A stretch of 64,000 nt of DNA, from assembly GCA_016722445.1 (NCBI GenBank), contig JADKIZ010000005.1, positions 1 to 64,000 on the forward strand, given 5' to 3'. This document shows, piece after piece, positions 26,710 to 38,700 of the stretch. The stretch is from Flavobacteriales bacterium. GTDB lineage: Bacteria > Bacteroidota > Bacteroidia > Flavobacteriales_D > Sanyastnellaceae. Under the pieces are notes generated by a model. It was not told where the DNA came from, did not search any database, and worked only from the letters and a program-made list of their open reading frames with translations. Every line of letters begins with the position of its first letter. Within the stretch, counting starts at the first letter, position 1. The position numbers were made by a program, and so were the translations under genes.

Positions 26710-29700
26710 ATGAACCATTCTACTATGAATGTGTCTAGGAATTGCTCGTTCCTGAAACACACCACTACAAGGATGCTGTTGATTTTATTATCAATCAGCA
26801 CACTTCTAACCCCAGCAATGGGCCAATCCAGACAACAGTCTGATGCGTCCTTAACTGAATCACAATCCACAGACCCTGCTTTAGAAAAGTTGGTCCGCAA
26901 CACCATTCGAAAGAATGGTGAATCGATCCGCTTCATGAAGAACAGCGGGCAGATTGCGAACAGTGAAGTCCTTTATTATTACGAAGGACTGAACGGCGCC
27001 ACTTACATTGAGAAAAATCGAATTCGCTTTGTAGCGAAGGAGATTGAAATGGTGGAAAAACAAAAACCATCTGATTTCAAATCTCTGACCTCACTTGATG
27101 CTGGCAAAGAAGCTAGGATTAAAAATACGCATGTGTTCTCGCTTTATTTCGATGGAGGTCAATCCCTCACTCAAATAGAAGCTACCGAAAACTTCGGAAC
27201 TTCATACAACTATTTCCAGAGTGCTGATCCTTCCCAGTGGGTAACTGGCGCATCCGCTGCCAAAGAACTGACCATTCGCAATGTATATAAAGGCATTGAT
27301 TTGCGTTTGTATAGCAACGAGGATGGCACTTTTGAATTTGACTGGATTGTGAAGCCAGGAGCTGATTACAGCAAAATTGACCTGCGTTTCGAAGGTCAGG
27401 ATGACATGAAGGTTGACGAAAAAGGTAATCTAGAAGTAGATCTTCGTTTTACTACAGTCAAATTCCGCATTCCTGAATCATATCAGATTACGCCTTCAGG
27501 TAAGAGTGAGTTGAACATGAGTTTCACCAAAATGAATGACAAACATGTTCATTTCACCACGACATCGAAAATTGACAGCCGCTATCCGGTGATCATTGAC
27601 CCTACCCTTTCTTGGGGAACATTCTTTGACGGCAACGATGCCGACTTTGACCAATACCTTTTTGCGATTCAAGTAGATCCTGCAGATGGTGTTGTTTATT
27701 GTGCTGGTGGTACAAACCGTCCTATTCAAACTGGCTCTGCACCTTATGATGCAAACGGTTATCTGAATACTATTACTGGATTTGGAACAGGAGCTACTCC
27801 TCGCGTTCCGATTATCTATCGAATCAGTGCGAATGGTTCAGACCTTATTGACATGACCTTATTTGGTCCTTCAACAGTTTCTGATAATGGTAGCTCTGCA
27901 GATGATAATGCAATAGCTTATGCATTGAGTCTTTCGCCAACAAGAGTTTTCATTGGTGGTAAAACGAATGTCAACCTTCCCATGGCTGGTTCTTCTTTTG
28001 ATAATACAAGATCAGCTTATGACGGATTCGTTGCTGTGTTCAGTAGAGATCTGGGCACATTGGTTTATAGTTCATACATGGGTAGTTCTGGCGATGAAGA
28101 TCCCGGAATCACTTCTATCCGTGCAATCAATGACAATTCTTATGTAGTTGGTATGACCGCCGAAGGATCTCTCGCCGCTGCGTATATCACAGCAGGTGTT
28201 GCAGATAATTCATTTAGTGGATCAAGTGATTTTTACATTGCAAAATTCTCAGCTTTAGGAACAATTTCTTGGGGTACTTATGTCGGAGGTTCTGATATCG
28301 AAGTATTCAATGATCTTGAAGTTTTTGCTGATGGCAGAGTTGCGTTTGCAGGATTTGGTGCTGGCCAGTTGACAGAAGTCAATAGTGCTGGTGGTCGTTC
28401 AACAAGTACCAATAACGAAGATGGTATTCTGGGTGTATTAAGTAGTGATGGAACCACATTCAACTATCTCGATGAATTAGGCGGTTCAAATGACGACCGA
28501 TTCACTGACGTTGAAATCGTAGGTGAAACATTGTACTGGACGGGATATGTGCAATCAGGCTTTCCAAATACTTCTGGCACATATGACACATCACACAATG
28601 GTGGAGATGATATCGTTGTAGGTAAATGCTCTTCTACTGGTGGTACCAGTGACTATAAAGCAACCTTCTATGGTGGATCTGGTGATGATCTTGGAAGTGG
28701 TATTAGATTGGTAACTCAAACGGATTGCGATGGTGTAGCCACAACATTCCTTCTTGTATTTGGATCAAGTGACACAGCAGGAAGCGGTCTTCCTACGCAG
28801 AACATCAACAGTGAAACATTTTTTGACAGCACCAACAATGGCGGTCTTGATATCATCTTCGGAGGATTCAAAGCAGATTTGACCGGCCCGTTGGTATTTG
28901 GTACTTATATGGGTGGCGATGAAAATGACTACCTTGGAGATACTGGAGCTCCAAGAGGTGCGAACCATCTGTGGGTTTCTGGCGCCAACGTATATGTTGG
29001 TACAACGACACACAGTGCTTCTCACAGTCCTGCCCTAACAGGTGGCGGTGGATTTGATTTGGTGAAAACCAATAATTCGAATCCTGCTAGCGACGATACA
29101 CACCTTATTTTCTCTATTCAATTCAACTCTTTACTTGGTAGTGATTATGGTGATGCACCAGCAAGCTATGGTACACCTGGCCATATCCTGGACTGTCCTA
29201 ATCTTTATCTAGGAAGTCTTGTTGATGATGAAGCGAGTCATCAATCTTCAGTAAATACCAATGGCGATGATATCCTCACTTCAGATGACGAAGATGGCGT
29301 AACAGTATTGCCAAACTTCACCTCAGGAGTAAATCAAACATTCAGCATTACAGTGAACACTTTGAAAAATACCACAGGGTTCACTGCAAATCTTTATGGA
29401 TGGATCGACTTGAATGGTGATGGAAATTTTTCATCATCAGAAATTGCAACCACAACAGTTGCCAATGGTTACATCGGATCTAAAACACTTACATGGAACA
29501 ACGTTACTGTAAGTGGACCAGGTGGAAATCATTACGTAAGATTCAGATTGACTACTGATGGTCTCATCGACAATCCAGGTACTGCTTCCATAGACGAAAG
29601 GTCAACAGCAGGAGCATCCAATGGTGAAGTTGAAGACTATCGATGTTCAGGGCTTACTTGTCCTGATGCGGTTATCGTTGATTCTTGCAAATCTCAATCG

Positions 29701-32700
29701 CAGATCAATACCGCATTCAACAACTGGCTTGCTGCTGCAAGTGCTGGTGGCCCATGCAATGGTACTCTGACCAACACTACACCATCTATTCCAACAAAAT
29801 GTGACGGTGGCACAGTATCCGCAACATTCACTTATGTGAATGTGTGTGGTGCCAATCTGGAATGTACTTCAACATTCACGGTTACTGCGCCATCTGCTCC
29901 AGTGATCACTTGTCCGGCAAACATGACAACACAGTCGTGTCTATCGCAATCACAGGTGAATACACTTTATACCAACTGGCTCAATTCAGTGACGGCATCA
30001 GGTGGTTGTGCTGGAGCTATCACCCATAACGGTGGCTCAGCACCAAACGCATGTACGGGTGGTTCTAAATTGGTAACTTTCACTTATACCAATGATTGTG
30101 ATCCAAAAGAAATCACTTGTCAGGCAACATTCACTGTTCCAGCTGCACCCGCATTAAGTTTTTCAACTTGCCCAGGAAATGTCGATCTCGGCTGCAATCC
30201 ACAAGGTGGAGTTCCTGCAGCAGTTAATCCGGCTACAACTGGTGGATGCGGAACAGTGAACGTGACTTCACAATTGGGACAAATCTCCAACAATGGTTGC
30301 CAGTATTCTCAGACACGTACTTATACGGCAACGGATAATTGCGGTCAGACAGCTACATGTTCTCAAACATTTACATGGAAAACAGACAATCAGAATCCAA
30401 TATTCACCTTCTGTCCGCAAGGCTATAACCTTGGATGTAATCCTCAGAGCATTCCAGCAGCAGGTGATGCAGTTGCAACTGATAACTGTGGAACACCTGT
30501 TATCACAAGTTCATTAGGTGTGATGTCAGAAAATGGTTGCAACCGCTCACAAACACGCACATACACAGCGACAGATGGTTGTGGTAACACTGCAACATGT
30601 GCACAAGTATTCACATGGACTGTTGACACTACAGATCCAGTTTTCACGTTCTGTCCTGCAGATGCAGATCTTGGATGTAATCCAGTCCTATTCCCGGGTC
30701 CAGGCGATGCTACTGCTTCAGACAACTGCGGTTCACCAACCATTACTTCAGCACTTGGTGCTGTAATTGAAAACGGGTGTTATCGTTTACAAATACGTAC
30801 TTATACTGCTACTGATGCATGTGGCAACACTGCTACTTGCGAGCAGAGATATACTTGGAAAGTTGACACAACAGATCCGACACTTTATGATTGTCCAGAT
30901 GCAGTTGCTTATGCGACTTGTATTACCGATCTTCCTGGTATTGCCGATGTAAAAGCAAGTGACAACTGTGATGGTGTCCTAGATGTTGACTACTCAGAAG
31001 TTCAAAGCATTCCAAATTCATCTTGTAACAATGTTGTAACAAGAACATGGACTGCGACAGATGATTGCGGCAATTCATCAAGCTGCACACAGACTATCTA
31101 TGTCAACGACAATATCAAGCCAACACTTCATAATATTCCGCAGGATATCACTGCACAGTGTGGTGAGCTTCCTTCGATTCCAACAAGTGTATTTGCAACT
31201 GATAACTGTGATCAAAGTCTGAATGTTCAATTCAGTCAAGACACCATCAGCGACAGTTGTCCATTCATTGTTGTTCGCACATGGACAGTTGCTGACGATT
31301 GCAACAACAGCGAAACTGCATCACAAACCATTACTTATAACGATACTTCAGATCCACAATTCACTTTCTGCCCAGCAGGAGCTGATCTTGGATGTAACCC
31401 AATACTCTTCCCTGGCCCTGGTCAAGCAATTGCTACTGATAACTGCGGAACTCCAACCATCACTTCAGCACTTGGTGTTGTAGTTGAGGACGGATGTTTC
31501 CGTTCACAGGTGCGCACTTATACTGCTACTGATGCTTGTGGTAACACTGCTACATGCGAACAACTTTACACTTGGAAAGTGGATACTACTGACCCAACCC
31601 TTTATGATTGTCCGGAAGCAGTTGCTTATGCAACTTGTCTGAATGATCTTCCTGGTGTGGCTGATGTAAAAGCCAGCGACAATTGTGATGGTGTTCTTGA
31701 TGTAGATTACTCACAAGTTCAAAGTAACCCTGGTTCTTCATGTAACAATGTTGTGACCAGAACATGGACTGCAACTGATGATTGTGGAAATTCTACAAGT
31801 TGTGTTCAGACCATTTACGTGAATGACAACATCAAGCCAACACTTCATAATGTTCCTGAAAACATCACTACACAGTGTGGCGAACTTCCTTCAATACCAA
31901 CCAGTGTTTATGCAACTGATAATTGTGATCAGTCTCTTTCTGTTCAATTCAGTCAGGACACCATCAGCGACAGTTGTCCATTCACGGTAGTCCGCACTTG
32001 GTATGTAGTTGATGATTGCAACAACAGTGAAACAGCTTCACAAACTATCACATACAATGACACGATTGATCCGCAATTCACATTCTGCCCTGCAGGTGCT
32101 GATCTCGGATGCAACCCAATCCTATTCCCTGGTCCTGGTCAGGCTGTAGCGACTGATAACTGTGGCACTCCAACCATTACTTCAGCACTTGGTGTTGTAG
32201 TTGAGAACGGATGTTTCCGCTCACAGGTGCGCACTTATACAGCAACTGACGCTTGTGGTAACATTGCCACATGCGAACAACTTTACACTTGGAAAGTAGA
32301 TACTACTGATCCAGTGTTTACTTTCTGTCCACAAGGAGCAAATCTTGGATGTAACCCAGCTGAAATTCCAGCTGCAGGTCAAGCCATTGCAACTGACAAT
32401 TGTGATACTCCAGAGATTACGTCATCACTTGGTGCAATTGTTTCTGACGGATGCTTCCGTTCACAAACAAGAACATACACTGCAACAGATGATTGCGGTA
32501 ATACTTCAACATGCGAGCAGTTATTCACATGGACTGTTGACCACAACGATCCTTACTTCGCTTATTGCCCACAAGGTGGCGATCTCGGTTGCAATCCGGA
32601 AGAAATTCCGTTCAGCACTTATGCTGTCGCTCTTGACAGTTGCGGATTGCCAACGTTGACATTCTCTGACAGCGATGTTGTTGTGGATGGTTGTTTCCGC

Positions 32701-35700
32701 AGCCAGACAAGAACATTCCTTGCAATAGATGCTTGTTGTAACTCAACCACATGTGATCAAACTTTCACATGGACTGTTGACACAGAAGATCCAACATTGA
32801 ATAACGTTCCAGATGACATCACTGGACAGTGTATTGATATTCCATCTCCTTCAGTTGTAACTGGTTCTGACAATTGTGACAGCGACGTATTCGTTGATTA
32901 CGATGAAGAACAACTTTCAGAATTCTGTCCTGTAACGATCATTCGCACATGGACTGCATATGACAACTGTGGCAATAGCCATGCAGAATCACAAACCATC
33001 GTAATTGATGATACCATTGATCCGATTCTGATTGGTGTTCCAGCTGACACTACTGTTGAATGTAGCAGCGTGCCTGCTCCTGCAGTGGTGACTTTTGAAG
33101 ACAATTGCGCATTCGACCTCAATGTTGAACTCGCCGTTTCTTCACCAGTTGCTGATGAGTGCGGATATCATTTCACACGCACTTGGTCTGTTCAAGATTA
33201 TTGTGGTAACGTCGCAACGGCAACTCAGGTTGTAACTGTGCGCGATACAACTGATCCAGTCTTCACTTCATGTCCACAAGGTGGTGATCTCGGCTGTAAT
33301 CCGGAAGAAATTCCTGCTGCCGGTGGAGCAATTGCAACTGATAACTGCGGAGAACCAACCATCGTTGTTCTTCCTGGCGATATCGTTGCTGATGGTTGCT
33401 ACAGATCATTCACACGTACTTATAAAGCATATGATTCATGTGGTAATGATGCTTATTGCTATCAGACTTTCACATGGACTGTTGACACACAAGATCCAGC
33501 ATTTACTCAGTGCCCAACTGCTGTGAACCTCGGTTGTAATCCAACAGAGATTCCTTTCAGCGAAACACTTGAAGCTACTGACAACTGCGGTATTCCTGTT
33601 GTGACTTACACCACTTCTGATCTTTCTCAAGATGGATGTTTCCACAGTCAGACACGCTATTTCACAGCTACTGATGCTTGTGGTAATACAAGCACTTGTG
33701 CTCAAACATTCACTTGGACTGTTGACCACAACGATCCTTACTTCGCTTATTGCCCACAAGGTGGCGATCTCGGTTGCAATCCGGAAGAAATTCCGTTCAG
33801 CACTTATGCTGTTGCTCTTGACAGTTGCGGATTGCCAACTTTGACATTCTCTGACAGCGATGTTGTTGTGGATGGTTGTTTCCGCAGCCAGACAAGAACA
33901 TTCCTCGCAGTAGACGCTTGTGGTAACTCAACCACATGTGATCAAACTTTCGTATGGACTGTTGACACAGAAGATCCAACTTTGAACAATGTACCGGATG
34001 ACATCATTGGTCAGTGTTCTGAAATTCCATTGCCATCTGTGGTAACTGGTTCTGACAATTGCGACAGCGACGTATTTGTTGATTATGATGAAGAACAACT
34101 TTCAGAATTCTGTCCTGTAACGATCATTCACATGGACTGCATATGACAACTGTGGCAATAGCCATGCTGAAACACAAACCATCGTAATTGATGATACCAT
34201 TGATCCGATTTTGATTGGTGTTCCAGCTGACACTACTGTTGAATGTAGTAGCGTGCCTGCTCCTGCAGTGGTGACTTTTGAAGACAATTGCGCATTCGAC
34301 CTCAATGTTGAACTCGCGGTTTCTTCACCAGTTGCTGATGAGTGCGGATATCATTTCACACGCACTTGGTCTGTTCAAGATTATTGTGGTAACGTCGCAA
34401 CTGCAACTCAAGTTGTAACTGTGCGCGATACAACTGATCCAGTCTTTACTTCATGTCCACAAGGTGGTGACCTCGGCTGTAATCCGGAAGAAATTCCTGC
34501 TGCCGGTGGAGCAATTGCAACTGATAACTGCGGAGAACCAACCATCGTTGTTCTTCCTGGCGATATCGTTGCTGATGGTTGCTACAGATCATTCACACGT
34601 ACTTATAAAGCATATGATTCATGTGGTAATGATGCTTATTGCTATCAGACCTTCACATGGACTGTTGATACACAAGATCCAGCATTTACACTGTGCCCAA
34701 CTGCTGTGAACCTCGGTTGTAATCCAACTGAGATTCCTTTCAGCGAAACACTTGAAGCTACTGACAACTGCGGTATTCCTGTTGTGACTTACACCACTTC
34801 TGATCTTTCTCAAGATGGATGTTTCCACAGCCAGACCCGCTATTTCACAGCTACTGATGCTTGTTGTAATACAAGCACTTGTGCTCAAACATTCACTTGG
34901 ACTGTTGACCACAACGATCCTTACTTCGCTTATTGCCCACAAGGTGGCGATCTCGGTTGCAATCCGGAAGAAATTCCGTTCAGCACTTATGCTGTCGCTC
35001 TTGATAGTTGCGGATTGCCAACGTTGACATTCTCTGACAGCGATGTTGTTGTGGATGGTTGTTTCCGCAGCCAGACAAGAACATTCCTTGCAGTAGATGC
35101 TTGTGGTAACTCAACTACATGTGATCAAACTTTCGTATGGACTGTTGACACAGAAGATCCAACTTTGAACAATGTACCGGATGACATCATTGGTCAGTGT
35201 TCTGAAATTCCATTGCCATCTGTGGTAACTGGTTCTGACAATTGTGACAGCGACGTATTCGTTGATTACGATGAAGAACAACTTTCAGAATTCTGTCCTG
35301 TAACGATCATTCGCACATGGACTGCTTATGACAACTGTGGCAACAGCCATGCTGAAACACAAACCATCGTAATTGAAGATACCATTGATCCGATTCTGAT
35401 TGGTGTTCCAGCAGACACTACTGTTGAATGTAGCAGCGTGCCTGCTCCTGCAGTGGTGACTTTTGAAGACAATTGCGCATTCGACCTCAATGTTGAACTC
35501 GCGGTTTCTTCACCAGTTGCTGATGAGTGCGGATATCACTTCACACGCACTTGGTCTGTTATAGACTATTGCGGAAATAGCGCCACTGCATCACAAGTTG
35601 TAACAGTGCGCGATACAGAACTGCCAACTGCAAATCGTTCATCAGAAGAAATCTACGTAGAATGTGACGAACAAATTCCAGCCTTCGACATCACTTGGAC

Positions 35701-38700
35701 AGACAACTGTGATGACACATTAGAAGTTCAGGCAATTTCTGGAATTTCTATGGAAGGTTGCGGTCAAGTGATCTACCAATCTTACTTCGCAGAAGATGAT
35801 TGTGGTAATGTCGGCGTAATTTCTCGTACGATACACATCACTGACTCAACGCCACCTGTGATCATCATTCCTATGGAAGATCAAGTGGTACAATGCGACG
35901 AAGAAATCACATATGATGAGACTGTTTTCACCGACAATTGTGATGATTCATTAACCATTACATATACTGAGGACACATTGGTATTGGCTCATGGATTTAT
36001 CATCCATCGCCACTACACTGCGACAGACGATTGTGGAAACAGTATCACTGATGATGCAGACATAATTGTTCTTCTCGAAAACGATCCAATCCTGATTGGA
36101 ATTCCAGAACAGAATGTAGTGATTGAATGTGGTGAACTAGAAGAACCAGCCATTGTATTCGGTACAGACTATTGCGGTAATGAACTTGATGTTGACTTCG
36201 AAGAAGACAGCCTCGTGGATGGTTGTTTGTTGATTGTAACCAGAATCTGGACAGTAACTGACAGCGATGGCAATAGCACATCGTTCACTCAGACTATCCA
36301 AGTTGGTGACACAACACCTCCAACCATAGTTTGTCCTAACAATTACACTGTGGCTTGCTCCGATGATGTAATGCCAGCAGATATTTCTTCAGTAATTGTT
36401 GATGACAACTGTGCTATTGATACTGTACTGGTAGAAGAATACACATCCGACTATGAGTGCGTAAATAGATATCAAATTCATCGTATATATACTGTATATG
36501 ATGAGTGTGGAAACAATACATCTTGCGAACAAATCATTTTTGTAAATGATGAAACTGCACCTGTATTCACATATATCCCACAAGGTAGCGCTGGATGCAG
36601 TGATGTGATTGACTTCGGCATGGCTGAAGCAACAGACAATTGCGGTGGTGAGGTTACCATAACTTGGGAAGACTACACTGAAAACAATTCTGACACTACA
36701 GATTGCCAATACCTCACCTATTCTAAAGGTGGTTGGGGATCACCATCTGTAAGCGAACCAGGTTCATATCGCGATGCGAATTTTGACCTTGCGTTCCCTG
36801 ATGGACTCGTGATTGGTTGTGATACTGGAAGTTATACTTTCACTTCTGCACAAGCAATTGAAAACTTCCTTCCATCAGGAGGCGGAGCATCCGTTTTACC
36901 TGAAGGCAATACGGTTAACCCAACGGCAGACAACACCAGCAACAACTTTGCAGATCAATTGGTTGCTGCAACATTGAACGTAACGTTCGATCTTTATGAT
37001 CCTAATTTTGGTGCGTCAACAGGTAACCTCGGCGATCTAGAATTTGCCGGCGGAGTATTCGCAGGAATGACTGCCAACGAGGTAATCGCAATTGCAAACA
37101 ATGTGATTGGTGGATGCAGTAATGCATATGCGCCAGTTGTATTGCTTGAGGCTATGGAAGCAATTAATCTTAGCTTCCATGAAGGCAACACCAATAGCGG
37201 TGCATTACTTTGCGGGGAAGGTGAAAACCAAAATGTATGCGAATATTCTGTAACCAGAGTATGGACTGCGGAAGATGAATGTGGCAATACAAGTACCGCG
37301 ACAACGGTAATTTCTGTAAGTGATACCGAAGATCCAGAAGTTGTGTATGCTCCTCAAGATGTTCATGTCCAGTGCAATTCTGATGTTGTAAATGATGAAC
37401 CAGAATTCACTGACAATTGCGACACAGATCTCACCATCACTCCTGCTTCAAGCATTGTGATGACAGAGCCTTGTGGATTCTTGATTCACAAATCGTGGAC
37501 AGCAACCGACAACTGTGGTAATTCTATTACAGTAACACAAAACATCACTGTACGCGACACCATCGCTCCAACGCTCTATGGTGTTCCAAACAATGTTGAA
37601 GCAGAATGTGGTCAACTTCCTCCAGTTGCAGATGTACAAGCTTTTGACAACTGTGATGATGACGTATTGGTTGAATTCAGTGAAGAAGGCACACAAGATG
37701 GTTGTTATTACAACTTGGTGCGCACATGGACAGCTACAGACAATTGCGGAAACACAACATCAGCATCACAGATCATCGTGGTTGGTGACAACACTGATCC
37801 ATGGATCGTAGCAGCTCCTTCAGAAGAAATCTGGGTAGAATGCGATGAAAACGTACCTGCTCTGGAAGTTCTCTTTGATGACAATTGTGATGATAGCCTT
37901 ACTTACACTGCGATCAGCACAATCTCTGCTCCATTGGAATGTGGTTATGACATCTCAAGAGCAATTACTGCTACAGACGATTGTGGCAACTCTATTTCTT
38001 TTGGTCAGGTTGTTCACGTGCGTGATACACAAGACCCTCAAATTGAATGGGTAGCAGAAAGCATCACCATTGATTGTGAAGATGAGATACCAGCGATGGA
38101 AGAACCAATCTTCACTGATAATTGTGATGATTCATTGGTTGTACTTCCAGCATCAAGTATCGTTACGCTTGATTGCGGATACGCCATTCACAGAACGTGG
38201 ACAGCAACAGATGATTGTGGAAACAGTGTAACAGCTGTGCAAAACATAACTATCACGGACACAGAAGCACCAGTCATTGATCCTTACGTTATCTACCAAC
38301 ATGTAGAATGTGAAGAATCATTTGATTTTACCGGAATTACTGCACATGATAATTGTGGTGAGGTGCATATCACTTTCACTGATGATAATTTCTCAGGCGG
38401 ATGTCCTGGTGTTATTGTACGTACATATACTGTAAGTGATGATTGCGGTAATGAAGCCATTGCCCAACAGATCATCTCATTACAAGATACTCATGGTCCA
38501 GTGATTGAAAATCCTGCTGATGAAACAGTAGAATGTCAAGACGCACCAATGGAAATGCCAGAGATCAATATTTATGACCATTGCAGTGAAGTGACAATTC
38601 TTGAAGCAACTCAAGAAATTGTAATCATTGATTCATGTTCTTATCAAATTATCTGGCATTGGGTAGCTCAAGACTACTGTGAAAACATTTCAGAAGCTAC

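Noticed and set aside
34126..34146. Programmed ribosomal frameshifting in giant gene 1
   Set aside because: There is no slippery heptamer or downstream pseudoknot-like stem at the site, and both sister copies contain the two bases; a deletion explains it better.
30643..35560. Tandem DNA repeats that could suggest a CRISPR or satellite element
   Set aside because: Repeat units are hundreds of bases long, stay in one reading frame and encode a coherent protein module; there are no short palindromic repeats with unique spacers.
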